Below, piece after piece: positions 1-9,046 of a stretch of DNA of 64,000 nt; position 1 is the first letter of the stretch, and every line of letters starts with the position of its first letter. Source of the stretch: Hyphomicrobium_A sp964493785 (GTDB taxonomy: Bacteria > Pseudomonadota > Alphaproteobacteria > Rhizobiales > Hyphomicrobiaceae). The notes beneath the pieces are model-generated. The model was not told the DNA's origin and made no database searches. It saw only the letters and a program-made list of their open reading frames with translations. The stretch lies in assembly GCA_964493785.1 (NCBI GenBank), contig CAZBPM010000012.1, positions 68,723 through 132,722 of the forward strand, read 5' to 3'. Both the position numbers and the translations under genes were made by a program.

Positions 1-729
1 GATCTCGACATCATGCCGATAGGCGGCCGCTACGAGGCGCAGCAGCCGGTCTTTATCTATGGGTTCGCCACTGAGGTGAAACAGCCCACCCAAGCTATCG
101 TCCGGCAGCACATGCTGTTCGACAATGCGCGCTATCTCGGTTGCAGGCAGACCAGAAAAGATCACGCCCGCATATCCAGATACGCGTCCCTTCGTGCTGA
201 GAAACCAGTCGATGAGGCTGTGGTGGTTGGCCATCTCATGTCCGATGATCGAAGTCCTCAGTGTCAGGTGGCCACCATAGTCGACCTCGCCGAGGCGTTT
301 GGAGCGGCCGTAGAGGTCGTCAGCGTCGGACGGATCGTCCTCTCGGTAGTTGCCCCTGGAGCCTGAGAATACGCAGTCGGTTGAGAAGTGGATGAGGCGG
401 CTGCCGATACCAGTGCACAAGTGCGCGAGCTGGTGTGGAAACAGGGAATTCACCGATATGGCCAACCGCGGATCGTTCGCCGCGGCACGCTGCTTGATCA
501 ACCCTACGCAGTTGATCACGACATCTGGCCGGACGGTTCCCAGCACTTCGAGAAGCTTTGCGTCGTCTCCTACGTCGAGGCCACAATGAATAGTCGCTGC
601 CCCCGCCGCCGGGCTGGCGGTCGCAGCGCGAATAGTGCCGTGGACGGCATAGCCTCTATTGGTACTCAACCGCCGGAGCAGCGTATTGCCCAGCATCCCA
701 TTGGCGCCCAGGATCAACAGTTTGCGCAT
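1..729 (-). CDS. FnlB/RmlD-like sugar-nucleotide reductase (partial, cut by window edge)
   Basis: The minus strand is open from an ATG at 729 to base 1 (243 codons, no stop), so the C-terminus lies outside the window. The N-terminus has the Rossmann glycine motif GANGMLG. Further on come an NCVGLIKQ segment and HFSTDCVFSG, which is typical of short-chain reductases of the dTDP-4-dehydrorhamnose reductase (RmlD) family. A YGRSK segment supplies the YxxxK catalytic pair. Directly after an FnlA-type dehydratase, the likely role is the reductase step of UDP-N-acetyl-L-fucosamine (FnlB/WbjC/CapF-like) or a related sugar. The start overlaps the upstream gene by 74 bp. The family is secure; the exact substrate is inferred. 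Confidence 0.8.
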   Translation of the reverse strand, partial: MRKLLILGANGMLGNTLLRRLSTNRGYAVHGTIRAATASPAAGAATIHCGLDVGDDAKLLEVLGTVRPDVVINCVGLIKQRAAANDPRLAISVNSLFPHQLAHLCTGIGSRLIHFSTDCVFSGSRGNYREDDPSDADDLYGRSKRLGEVDYGGHLTLRTSIIGHEMANHHSLIDWFLSTKGRVSGYAGVIFSGLPATEIARIVEQHVLPDDSLGGLFHLSGEPIDKDRLLRLVAAAYRHDVEI

Positions 730-1765
730 TCTCTGCCCACAAGCTGACAGCCTTTTCACCCAATGCGGAGCGGATGAGTGGTAGGCCAAGAAGCATTTTC
801 CTGATCCCGGCCAGGTCTAGCTGCTGCGTGTTATCCGAGTTGAAGTCGGTTGCCGCGGTGATCGACTGCTCGCCCTTCTCGAAATATTTTTCGTAGTTGA
901 GGTCGCGAGAGTCCGAGCGAAGGCGATAGTAGCGGCCTTGATCCTCAGCGGTGGCCATTTCTTCGCGACTGAGCAGCGTTTCACTGCGCTTTTCGCCGTG
1001 GCGTGTACCGATGATCTTGATTGGATGGTTCGGCACGCCGAACAACTGGCAGATTGCGCGAGCCAGCGCTCCGATGGTGGCCGCCCGGGCCTTCTGAATG
1101 TAGGTGTCACCGCTCGAGCCGCGCTGAAGAGCAAAGATGACGAGGTCTACAGCCTCGTCGAGCGTCATCAGGAAGCGAGACATGTTCGGATCCGTCACCG
1201 TCAGCGGCTCGCCACGCTGCAGCTGCTCGACAAACAGCGGGATCACCGAACCGCGTGATCCCATCACGTTCCCGTAACGGGTGGTGCAAACGGTGGTTTG
1301 AGAGTTAGCGAATTCGCGTGACTTGGCGATGATGACCTTTTCCATAAGCGCCTTGGATGCGCCCATGGCATTGACCGGATAGACCGCTTTGTCGGTGCTC
1401 AGGCAGACTACCTTTCCGACGCGAGACGCCTCAGCAGCATTGAGCACGTTCTCGGTCCCGAGCACGTTGGTCCTTACTGCTTCGATCGGGTAGAATTCGC
1501 ACGAAGGAACTTGCTTGAGCGCGGCGGCGTGGAAGACGAAGTCGACCCCGCGCATAGCCCTCATGATGCTCGACTCATCGCGGACATCGCCGAGATAGAA
1601 ATGCAGCCTCGCGTTCGCATAATGCAGACGCATGTCATGCTGCTTCTTCTCATCGCGGCTGAATATGCGGATCTCGCGCAAGCCGCTGTTGATCACTTTG
1701 TCCAGCATAGCTGTGCCGAACGAGCCCGTGCCCCCGGTGATGAGCAGACACTTGTTGTGAAACAT
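656..1765 (-). CDS. fnlA: UDP-N-acetylglucosamine 4,6-dehydratase/5-epimerase-like (FnlA/CapE/WbjB type)
   Basis: This 369-residue SDR-family enzyme belongs to the polysaccharide biosynthesis (CapD_like) group. The N-terminus carries the NAD(P) motif GGTGSFG (about residues 11-17). DVRD and HAAALKQVP follow, then LSTDKAVYP and MGASKALMEK, where the usual YxxxK reads MxxxK as in FlaA1/CapE-type dehydratases. It would convert UDP-GlcNAc to a 4-keto-6-deoxy sugar in the cytoplasm, the first step towards UDP-L-FucNAc or a similar sugar. A strong GGGGGGAGA ribosome-binding site sits just before the ATG at 1765. The last 25 or so residues look unconserved and overlap the downstream reductase gene by 74 bp. 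The family is secure; the exact epimerisation product is not shown by sequence alone. Confidence 0.87.
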   Translation of the reverse strand: MFHNKCLLITGGTGSFGTAMLDKVINSGLREIRIFSRDEKKQHDMRLHYANARLHFYLGDVRDESSIMRAMRGVDFVFHAAALKQVPSCEFYPIEAVRTNVLGTENVLNAAEASRVGKVVCLSTDKAVYPVNAMGASKALMEKVIIAKSREFANSQTTVCTTRYGNVMGSRGSVIPLFVEQLQRGEPLTVTDPNMSRFLMTLDEAVDLVIFALQRGSSGDTYIQKARAATIGALARAICQLFGVPNHPIKIIGTRHGEKRSETLLSREEMATAEDQGRYYRLRSDSRDLNYEKYFEKGEQSITAATDFNSDNTQQLDLAGIRKMLLGLPLIRSALGEKAVSLWAENAQTVDPGRQWDAGQYAAPAVEYQ

Positions 1766-2056
1766 TCTCCCCCCAATCCGAGCAGCAAACTGCCGACACT
1801 AGAGGTGCAGCTATCGGAACGAGACGAGTGGGCGACGGCGTGACCCACTCTGGCTTGCCGGAAGAGAGATACGCGAGAATTGACCTGAGCCTCAGTTGTT
1901 TCGACTAGTGCTCCCCAGGTTTGTTTCCGATCGGTTGAATAACGCAATAAATCTCGCCCGGTGATTGTTGGGCCGGCGATGCTGCAGCGATCGACAAGCG
2001 TGTCGTGAGCCGCCGATTGACGGTTCGGCTTTGCCTTACTGTCCCGTGATATACGT

Positions 2057-2908
2057 TCAGATGATCCCGGCCTCTAAAAGCTGACGGTAGCGGATCACCC
2101 GATTTAGGCTGAGCAAGCCCTCAGCCGGCGCGATGGGCACATTTTCATTCAGCGGCACCAGTTTGCGCGGCGTCCAGAATTCTCCCGGCGGCTCCAACGC
2201 TCGGTCAAGCTCCAAGCTGTAGCTGAAAAGTGCGAAATCGTCGGCATAAAGACGTTGGGTGAGAGCGATCGCCTGCGGGGTATAGAAGGTCTTGAGCTTT
2301 TCGCTCGCGCCGCGCGCGTGTGGAATGCTGTCCTCCACCTCGAAGTTGGAAATGAAACGTCGCAGCGCATTGCGAAGTGCGGCGATGTTCTCGAGGTAGA
2401 AGATTGCTTCGTACTTCACCTTGGGAAGGCCGAGGTTGATCCATTGCGGACTAAAGTGCGCGTCTAGTCGCCGGACTGGGTGTGCTGCGAGTGCTAAAAG
2501 GAACGCCTCGAAACTGGCTGGCCTCTCTCCGCGCAACTCAGGGTAAAGGTGGATTTGGCCATGCATCGCCTTGTCGAGATAGGCCGAAAGCGCCCGTGTA
2601 TAGGGGTTGCGCACGCATGAGATGACCAGACGTGGTCCTCCGCGACCAAGCTCGGAAAAGCCGTGCCGGGTTAAACAGTCATCGGCGATGTGAGGGTACC
2701 GGTCGTGCTGGAAGGTGCTGCGGCCTTCGCTGCGATACCGGCCTGCCTGCGCGAGTTTCAGGCTGTTCTTGACGGTAGAGCAGCCGCTCTTGGGATTGTT
2801 GATGTAGACGACGGGCAGTTGAGGCGTCCACCAGACATCGAGATAGCCCTTTAGGCCAAATGCGATTGCAAGGCAGCGTCTGATCAGACGCCGTGGCCTG
2901 CTCACCAT
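2057..2908 (-). CDS. Carbohydrate sulfotransferase family protein
   Basis: The 283-residue product has the two PAPS-binding signatures of the Sulfotransfer_2 family. The 5'-phosphosulfate loop is NNPKSGCSTVK (about residues 37-47), and the 3'-phosphate site is SCVRNPYTRALSAY (about residues 96-109). A basic N-terminus precedes the first motif, and no convincing signal peptide is seen. The predicted role is transfer of sulfate from PAPS to a carbohydrate acceptor. Its position between sugar-nucleotide and glycosyltransferase genes suggests sulfation of the surface glycan made here. A GGGAG ribosome-binding site lies upstream of the ATG at 2908. The acceptor cannot be deduced. Confidence 0.75.
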   Translation of the reverse strand: MVSRPRRLIRRCLAIAFGLKGYLDVWWTPQLPVVYINNPKSGCSTVKNSLKLAQAGRYRSEGRSTFQHDRYPHIADDCLTRHGFSELGRGGPRLVISCVRNPYTRALSAYLDKAMHGQIHLYPELRGERPASFEAFLLALAAHPVRRLDAHFSPQWINLGLPKVKYEAIFYLENIAALRNALRRFISNFEVEDSIPHARGASEKLKTFYTPQAIALTQRLYADDFALFSYSLELDRALEPPGEFWTPRKLVPLNENVPIAPAEGLLSLNRVIRYRQLLEAGII

Positions 2909-3054
2909 CTGAGAGCGCTCCCGAGGTCAAGTCGCCAATCTACTAGTTGAAGGGCGATGCTGAGGCGAGAGCCGACGGCTGGTCGATTCCATTCGGCTGT
3001 GCAGAATGGGTCAGGCCACGACCACAAGTCGCGACGGCCAGCTTCGTTTACAAC

Positions 3055-3060
3055 TATAAT
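3055..3060 (+). promoter_or_regulatory. Consensus -10 box (TATAAT) abutting a start codon
   Basis: A perfect TATAAT ends 7 bases before the likely ATG at 3068 of the GT-A-like gene. Transcription would therefore begin at or within a base or two of the start codon, giving a leaderless mRNA. No clear TTGACA-like -35 element is seen at the expected spacing, and no Shine-Dalgarno sequence precedes the ATG. The box may be coincidental in this GC-rich DNA. Confidence 0.35.
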
Positions 3061-3067
3061 CGCGCAC

Positions 3068-3937
3068 ATGCCCCACGACACCGCTCCGAATTCGGCCCTA
3101 TCGAGACGTGCTTTTCCGCGAAGGTACGCAGCGACCCACGTAAGCTACGCTACGAAAAACTTGTCGCAAGCCGCCGCGATGCTGCGGAAGAGTTGCCGAA
3201 TTCACAACCTCGACCTCAAGATCCTTGGGCCTCACTCGGCGTCGATCCACGATCTCGTCCGGCGGCATCCAGATATTATGTCAAACGCTCGGGGCGCAGG
3301 GTATTGGCTGTGGAAGCCATGGATCATCTTGGACACACTGCGCAGTGTGCCTGATGGGACGATTGTCCTCTACACCGATGTCGCCATGACGATTGTCGGC
3401 GATCTCTCCCCGCTTCTGGCGCTCGCGAATGACTATCCGATCGTCCTGTTCGAGCGTCGACACGAAGCGTTGCAGCGGACGTGTACGAAGCGCGACTGCT
3501 TCGTTCTCCTCGATGCGGATGACCCTCGTCATTGGGACGTGCCGCAACTCATGGGGGGCGTGCAGCTCTACCGCGCCGGAGCCGCCGCGCGCGATTTCGT
3601 CGCTCAGGTATTCGATGCGTGTTCGGACCCGCGCGTGCTCACGGATATTGAAAATGTGATGGGCCGGCCGAACCTGCCGGAATTTCTCTACCATCGCCAC
3701 GATCAGTCGGTGTTGACGATCCTGGCACGCAGGAACGAGCTCCCGGTCTTTCCCGATCCGACGCAATTTGGGCCTTCGGATGGTGCCCGCAATTGGCCTG
3801 AACGCGCCGACGGCATCGAGCGTCCGCCGGTGCAGTATCGTCACCCGCTCTATGTCCACAGACGACGCAACACCTATTGGCCTGTTTGGGCGTGGAGACG
3901 GCTGCGCGGTTGTTACAGCGCCGGGCGACCAATTTGA
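3068..3937 (+). CDS. Putative GT-A-type glycosyltransferase
   Basis: The frame is open from 2957, but the upstream 37 codons look non-coding, so the ATG at 3068 (MPHDTAPN) is preferred, giving 289 residues. The middle carries RGAGYWLWKPWII, a motif that recurs in uncharacterised nucleotide-sugar transferases. An acidic VLYTDVAM segment follows, which could serve as the metal/nucleotide site. Near the end, RHDQSVLTIL resembles the terminal part of GT32-like or capsular transferases. It would add a sugar to the surface glycan of this locus. It points away from the sulfotransferase gene, and a TATAAT lies just upstream. The exact family is not recognised with certainty. Confidence 0.6.
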   Translation: MPHDTAPNSALSRRAFPRRYAATHVSYATKNLSQAAAMLRKSCRIHNLDLKILGPHSASIHDLVRRHPDIMSNARGAGYWLWKPWIILDTLRSVPDGTIVLYTDVAMTIVGDLSPLLALANDYPIVLFERRHEALQRTCTKRDCFVLLDADDPRHWDVPQLMGGVQLYRAGAAARDFVAQVFDACSDPRVLTDIENVMGRPNLPEFLYHRHDQSVLTILARRNELPVFPDPTQFGPSDGARNWPERADGIERPPVQYRHPLYVHRRRNTYWPVWAWRRLRGCYSAGRPI

Positions 3938-3964
3938 TCTTGGTGGGCGGCCGACCCGGGACGG

Positions 3965-4999
3965 TTAGCTGAGGCTGCAGTATAGCTTTCGCAGTGCGGC
4001 GCGGCCAGCGGGAAACATCCGCACGATCTTGCGAGCGAGCCGGAGGGGCCACGGGCGCTTCGTCTCCGCCGTTGCCAGCCGCTCGATCCAGCGGACCGGC
4101 ACCCGAGCGGCGCCACCTGATGACAGCAAGCCCTCGATGTGGTCAACGGCAAATGCCGGGCTGAGCTCATATCGGATCTTGTCGTCGGCAAAGGGTGGTG
4201 CAGCGGCGATCTCGGCCAATGCGTCTGGGCTATCGTCGAGAGTGATCACGTGGCGAACGAGGTCGTCCAGCGTTGCAAATTCTCTCGCATTTACGAACGC
4301 GGACGCGTTGAAGTCGCCGGCCGCCTCCGGTGCGCCCCAGTAGATCGGAACCGACCCAGCAAGGAACGGATTGACCAGCTTTTCCGTCACGTATCCAGGC
4401 GATATCTGGTTCTCGAACGCTATGTTGAAACGAGCTTGGCTTTGCGCGTCGATCAGTGCCTCGCGATCGGGGAGGTGTCGGCCGCGATTGTTCAGGTACC
4501 GGCCGAGACTATCGACCGGGCGAACCTCGTCGAGACGCAGAAAAAACTCGGTGCGAATAGTCGGGTTGTTCGAAGCCACGAAGGTGCAGAACCGCTGCTT
4601 GCGAGGGCCGCGACGGTCGCCAGTCAACTTTCCGATCGCGTTGGGCGCCATAGGGTCCCACCAGTCGACCCATTCGAGCCAGTTCGGAACGCGCAGCCAG
4701 CGTGGGCCCAAAATGCAGGCAGGAGCAAACCCGAGATAGAGATCGAATATCGAGGCCTTCGGATCTTGAGCCTCGGCGGTCCACCAGACACGGAGCGGCC
4801 GGTTGCCGGGTACCGAGGGAAGAGGGTCTGTGCCGAACACGCCGCAGACCTGCACGTCGCGGCCCACCGCGTCGATGGCCACGGAATAGCGGGTCGAAAG
4901 TTCGCGCACGAGAAACGACTGGGCCGCGTCGAAGCCTTGGTAGAAATTGTGAAAGCTGATCGACAAGCTCGGCCTAGCCGTCATGGCAGGCCCACACAT
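3965..4999 (-). CDS. GT10 family fucosyltransferase-like protein
   Basis: The 344-residue product contains the signature block of alpha-1,3/4-fucosyltransferases (GT10). The block is FNIAFENQISPGYVTEKL followed by VNPFLAGSVPIYWGAPE (about residues 212-247), and it forms the GDP-fucose-binding C-terminal domain. The N-terminal half is the variable acceptor domain. The enzyme would transfer L-fucose, or a related deoxy sugar, from its GDP form. The gene lies 36 bp downstream of the sulfatase-GT25 fusion and is probably co-transcribed with it. Translation could instead begin at the ATG at 4984; neither start has a clear ribosome-binding site. No GDP-fucose synthesis gene is present in the window. 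Confidence 0.85.
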   Translation of the reverse strand: MCGPAMTARPSLSISFHNFYQGFDAAQSFLVRELSTRYSVAIDAVGRDVQVCGVFGTDPLPSVPGNRPLRVWWTAEAQDPKASIFDLYLGFAPACILGPRWLRVPNWLEWVDWWDPMAPNAIGKLTGDRRGPRKQRFCTFVASNNPTIRTEFFLRLDEVRPVDSLGRYLNNRGRHLPDREALIDAQSQARFNIAFENQISPGYVTEKLVNPFLAGSVPIYWGAPEAAGDFNASAFVNAREFATLDDLVRHVITLDDSPDALAEIAAAPPFADDKIRYELSPAFAVDHIEGLLSSGGAARVPVRWIERLATAETKRPWPLRLARKIVRMFPAGRAALRKLYCSLS

Positions 5000-5035
5000 T
5001 CGGCTGCGGGATCAAATTGCAGAAGAGGCAGTGCA

Positions 5036-7435
5036 TCATGTGTGCCGGACTTTCTGCCACTGCCGCCGCAATGCGATTTGCATGAGTTCGATCGGCGTGA
5101 ACGGGCGTTGCAGTCGCCGGTTCGTCATGGTGGTCGGAGTGATCGCCTCGTCGTGGTGCCTCAGCGTTGGTACGTCGAAGCTGAAGTTCGCCACTCCATG
5201 CTTGTCGGTCGCCTCCAGATAATGATCCACGGGCTCAGTCCAACGGTCGGCTTTGGCCAACAGGCGAGCTGCGTCCGCTGGTGCTATCGCGTAGCCGAAT
5301 GTTCCGTAGGTTGACCCCGTTGGACACAGGAAGACCCGTTGGTCGTTCAACTTCTCGGTCGTCGGCACCAGCGGACGATTGCCACTCGGATTGAATCCAA
5401 GGCGCACTATCCCGCGTTGGACGAGTGACTTGGTCATCTCGAGCTGTTGCAGAAAACCAGGGAGGATATCGATATCATCCTCCAGAACGACATAGGTTCG
5501 GTCACCGGCGGCGCACCGCTGCCACAAGATGTAGTGGCTCGCAAAGCAGCCAATCTCACAGGGGGCGAGCACACATCCGCCACTGCGACGGGATTGACCC
5601 GGATCATGGCGGGATACTGGGACATGTTCTCCGCGTTCCGCATCGACGGCTGGAAAGAGAGAAAACTCGATCCCCTGCTTTTGCATGATTTCTGCAATGC
5701 GCTCGCGTCGCAGCTTGTCCTGCTCGCGATTGATGACGATGATCTCCATGTCCTCCGGTGTGGGACTTGGTCGCGCATTTTGCTGAGGTGCGGTGCCGGG
5801 CGCCACTTCGTCTTCATTGACCGGAACCCAAGTTGCGGTGCGCTTGAAGCCAGTGAGAAATCTCCGTTGCGCTGGCGGGGCTCCGAACGGTCCTTCGCCG
5901 TACAACGGCCTGATGTACGCCCGGTCATAGCCGAAGGCGGCCAGTATCGCGGGAAACAATTCGAAGTGCGAAAGTTTGTTGCGGCAGCGCCGCGAGGCTT
6001 CCTTGAGTTCGGTGCGCAGCGGCTCACTTTCGGTTATCGCAAAGAACGGTACCATCGCTTCTCCCACAGCGATGTTCGGCCCGGTGCTGCCGTGCGATCC
6101 CTCGTACCCCTTGTCCATCAAGCTCTGGCCGTGGTCGGACGTGTAGAAGATGGCAGTTGTCCGTAGGTCAATGTGGGGCACGATCCTGCGAAAGAAGCCG
6201 TCGACGCTCCAGCGCAAACCGTTCTTGTAGTGGGCGATCAGCTCTGCCCTTCTGGGCAAGTCCTCGGTTGGAAAGTGTGCCTCTCCAACGGGGTATTTGT
6301 CGTCGTAAGGGCTGTGCAGTCCGTATTTGTCTACATAGATCAGTGCCGGGGCGGGATCTTTGAGCGCTTCGATGAGGCGATTAGCGACCTCCACGTCCCT
6401 GCTGCAGTTTTCGGCCGGTGGGATTGGGATGTGCTGATCGATGAAGCTCGCCTCGCGCAAGGTCATGCCGCTGTGGAGCCACCATGAGTCCGTCGAGAAT
6501 CCATCGACATAGACGGTCTTGAACCCCGCCGCGTGCGCATACTGCCAGATATTGGGGCCTGCGAAATTGAGGCCACCCGAGAGCTGATAGCGCAAGTCGT
6601 CGGATCGAACCCCGTAGCGGAAGATAGTGCGGGAGTAGGACGAGCAGTTGTGGCTCGATATCGCAACTCCCATGTCCATCAGCCGGTCCCCGAGGCCGGC
6701 GAGGTACGGCGTCGTGTCGAGCGACGGATTTGCGAGGGAGAGATAATCTCCGCGCACGCTTTCATCCATGACCAGTATGACTTTGTTGATCGGTGGAGAT
6801 CGAGGCGGAGAGATAGTGACGTGGAGGGGCTCTTTCGGGGGCGTCATGTCCTTACGAAGAATATGAATGAGCAGTTGAATGGGAATTCTCGATATCGTCG
6901 GCTGTGGGGGCGACCAGCGTGTGAGGGCAATAAGAAAGATACCCGTCAGGCCTGCGATGATCGGCAGCGTAAGCCAATTGCTGCTGTAGGGTGCCTGCGG
7001 TGGCCAGACGAAAATCGCGGTGGCCAAAGCTCCGGCAGCTAAAACGGGCACGATCTGCCGGTAGTAGCTGCGGAACGCATCGCCAGCCATGTCGCGCTCA
7101 CGCCACAGCAACTCGATGACGTCCTCATCGAAGTAGATCCGCTTATCAATGTGGCATCCGGAGATACTGCGATACGCGACTAGGGCCATACCGCTGAGCA
7201 CGAAGTAGAGAACAAAAAAGACGCGAATGGCGTCATTTTCAATGAAGGGCGAAAGAAACGGGGCGGCTGCGGCCGCAAGGTAGACGCCGTGGAATGCGCA
7301 CAGCCTAAGTGCGCGTCCGCTGCGGTGCGCCGGTGAGAACCTGCTGTACATTCCATAGTCGGCCTGGATAAAGCGGTAACCGGCTCCCGCAATCGCTACG
7401 AGAGTGGTCAACTTCAGCACCGTGACTAGATCCAT
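5036..7435 (-). CDS. Membrane sulfatase/phosphoethanolamine-transferase-like domain fused to a GT25 glycosyltransferase domain
   Basis: This 799-residue protein appears to have three parts. Residues about 1-185 form several membrane helices. Residues about 220-515 are an alkaline-phosphatase-fold domain with MDESVRGDY, a nucleophile region NCSSYSRT, HSPYDDKYP and YTSDHGQSL, laid out like EptA-type phosphoethanolamine transferases. After a Pro/Glu-rich linker, residues about 563-790 form a GT25 (LPS glycosyltransferase) domain: IIVINREQ at its start, CEIGCFASHY, and the acidic VVLEDDIDILP. The ATG at 7435 is preferred over a GTG at 7468 because CAGGA precedes it. Fusion of a group-transfer domain to a glycosyltransferase suggests linked modification of the glycan. 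The two domains work on opposite membrane faces in their known relatives, so topology needs explanation. Confidence 0.8.
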   Translation of the reverse strand: MDLVTVLKLTTLVAIAGAGYRFIQADYGMYSRFSPAHRSGRALRLCAFHGVYLAAAAAPFLSPFIENDAIRVFFVLYFVLSGMALVAYRSISGCHIDKRIYFDEDVIELLWRERDMAGDAFRSYYRQIVPVLAAGALATAIFVWPPQAPYSSNWLTLPIIAGLTGIFLIALTRWSPPQPTISRIPIQLLIHILRKDMTPPKEPLHVTISPPRSPPINKVILVMDESVRGDYLSLANPSLDTTPYLAGLGDRLMDMGVAISSHNCSSYSRTIFRYGVRSDDLRYQLSGGLNFAGPNIWQYAHAAGFKTVYVDGFSTDSWWLHSGMTLREASFIDQHIPIPPAENCSRDVEVANRLIEALKDPAPALIYVDKYGLHSPYDDKYPVGEAHFPTEDLPRRAELIAHYKNGLRWSVDGFFRRIVPHIDLRTTAIFYTSDHGQSLMDKGYEGSHGSTGPNIAVGEAMVPFFAITESEPLRTELKEASRRCRNKLSHFELFPAILAAFGYDRAYIRPLYGEGPFGAPPAQRRFLTGFKRTATWVPVNEDEVAPGTAPQQNARPSPTPEDMEIIVINREQDKLRRERIAEIMQKQGIEFSLFPAVDAERGEHVPVSRHDPGQSRRSGGCVLAPCEIGCFASHYILWQRCAAGDRTYVVLEDDIDILPGFLQQLEMTKSLVQRGIVRLGFNPSGNRPLVPTTEKLNDQRVFLCPTGSTYGTFGYAIAPADAARLLAKADRWTEPVDHYLEATDKHGVANFSFDVPTLRHHDEAITPTTMTNRRLQRPFTPIELMQIALRRQWQKVRHT

Positions 7436-7811
7436 ATTCCTGGCGTCCTGCGACAGCGGAGTTCTCACCGAAGGGACAGCAGCGTACGAACCGGCAATTG
7501 ATGGGACAAGGCAAGTGGACAGCCTGATCAGTTTGGCTGGGGATTTCCGCGCACGGTTGCTGGTTCGCTACAGCCTGCGCATGCTGGCCGTGGTGGCATG
7601 TCTCGGCCCGCCGTGCGCGACATCTCTGTAACGCCGTTGTGCGCGTGAAGTGGTGCTGCAAAGCGCTCGATTCCAAGGTCGTGGGGAGGTTGCTCGTAAA
7701 AATGGTGTTGAGGACCTTAGCTCGCGCGGCACTTGATGCATTGATTGCCCGAGACGGGTCGACAAGGGTCCAGCGCATAGGGCATACCGGGCCCTTCGCT
7801 CGGGAGAACTC
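7436..7811. other. Divergent intergenic region, no gene seen
   Basis: This stretch separates the leftward fusion gene from the rightward GT4 gene and should hold promoters for both. Open frames here (for example 7404-7631 and 7568-7813) have no recognisable protein character. I see no hairpin terminator, repeat or consensus promoter. A GGGAGA element at its right end serves as ribosome-binding site for the next gene. Confidence 0.5.
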
Positions 7812-8945
7812 ATGAAAATCGCGGTGCTCGATCACTACAATGCGGGCACCGCGCTGCACAAGGACTCCATCACAACGCCGCTGGTGTTGAAGTCTTTAGG
7901 GCACACGGTGGAGCTGCTTTCGTGCGATCCTGCCGTCACCACCCCAGTGAGCATTCAGGACCTCAGAGTCGAGCCCGTAGCGCAATGCGGGTGGCGCCGC
8001 GGCGATTTCGATTGTGTCGTAGCAATCTCGCGGTTTGATCATTCGCTCACCAGCATACTCCGTGAGATCAAGGCAGCAGGGATGCCGTTGATCGTCAAAG
8101 GCGACACGGACGGAACGCTCGGATTTCCATTGCGTCCGAACTACCTGCGCATAAGGCCAATGCTGGACGATCCGGCCAATACATTTCGCCATTTGAAATG
8201 GCGGCTTCCAGTGCGTCATTGGGTTGGTCGCAAGCTCGAGCACGTGGCGCTTGCCGAGCGGGTTGTCGTCGAAAGTCCGGGTGCCGCTGCCAATCTCGGA
8301 CAGGTGCTTCGACACTGGGGCTTGACCCAGCATCTTTCCAAAGTTCGCTTCATTCCCAATCAGGTGGCCCAGGAAGTTATCGACGCACCGATACACACCA
8401 GCAAACCAAAGGCTATCGTTTCCGTCGGCAGGTGGGATGATATGAGGTGCAAGGGCGCCGATCTGCTTGCGCCCGTCGTGCGCAACCTGCTGCAAACTAG
8501 GAACGACTACTCCGTTACGATCGTCGGAAGCGGTGTCGAAGAGGTGAGAAGGAGATTGGGCGACCACGAGGTCGGGCGCGTCAGGTTCCTCGATCAGGTC
8601 GACTTTCCCGAGGTGCAAAAGCTCATTCTGCAATCCCGGGTCGTGCTTGTTCCGTCTCGGCTCGAGAGCTTTTCGTTCGTATCCGCTGAGGCTCTATGTA
8701 CCGGCGCCTCTGTCGTCGTCACACCGATAGAGTCACTGACCTATCTTGCCGGCGGGGGCATCTGGGGCACCGTGGCTAGGGACTTCTCGGCTGAAGCAAT
8801 CACGGCTGCGCTGCTGAGCGAGATCCAGCGGTGGGAGACCGGCCAGCATGCACCTGAAGCAATCGCTGCATTCTGGCGCGGCAGGCTGGCACCGAGTGCG
8901 ACCGCGGTGCAGTGGTCAAAGCTCCTCCAAGAGGTCGTGGCGTGA
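7812..8945 (+). CDS. GT4-like glycosyltransferase (group 1)
   Basis: The 377-residue product has the C-terminal domain of GT-B group 1 transferases. AIVSVGRWDDMRCKGADLL opens the sugar-nucleotide domain, followed by VTIVGSG and RVRFLDQVDF. VLVPSRLESFSFVSAEALCTG is the E-x7-E-like motif that holds the donor. The N-terminal domain begins KIAVLDHYNAGTA. It would act in the cytoplasm or at the inner face of the membrane, adding a sugar to the repeat unit. The ATG at 7812 follows a good GGGAGA site. It starts a rightward run of polysaccharide genes (epimerase, GT4, Wzy-like, ABC). The donor sugar is not predictable. Confidence 0.85.
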   Translation: MKIAVLDHYNAGTALHKDSITTPLVLKSLGHTVELLSCDPAVTTPVSIQDLRVEPVAQCGWRRGDFDCVVAISRFDHSLTSILREIKAAGMPLIVKGDTDGTLGFPLRPNYLRIRPMLDDPANTFRHLKWRLPVRHWVGRKLEHVALAERVVVESPGAAANLGQVLRHWGLTQHLSKVRFIPNQVAQEVIDAPIHTSKPKAIVSVGRWDDMRCKGADLLAPVVRNLLQTRNDYSVTIVGSGVEEVRRRLGDHEVGRVRFLDQVDFPEVQKLILQSRVVLVPSRLESFSFVSAEALCTGASVVVTPIESLTYLAGGGIWGTVARDFSAEAITAALLSEIQRWETGQHAPEAIAAFWRGRLAPSATAVQWSKLLQEVVA

Positions 8946-9046
8946 TTTTTGCGGTGATCTGATCGAGTCCAGTGTTTCGACATTGTTCCTTGTCAGGCCT
9001 GCATCGTAGATACAGGCGAGCGACTGACCTGAGAGAGGTATGTCTC

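Noticed and set aside
13..747. Plus-strand open frames across the first 750 bases
   Set aside because: They are shadows of the FnlB-like reductase, whose minus-strand frame carries clear motifs (GANGMLG, YxxxK).
4139..5314. Long plus-strand frame of 391 codons
   Set aside because: It lies opposite the GT10 and fusion genes, which have strong family motifs; its translation has no recognisable domain.
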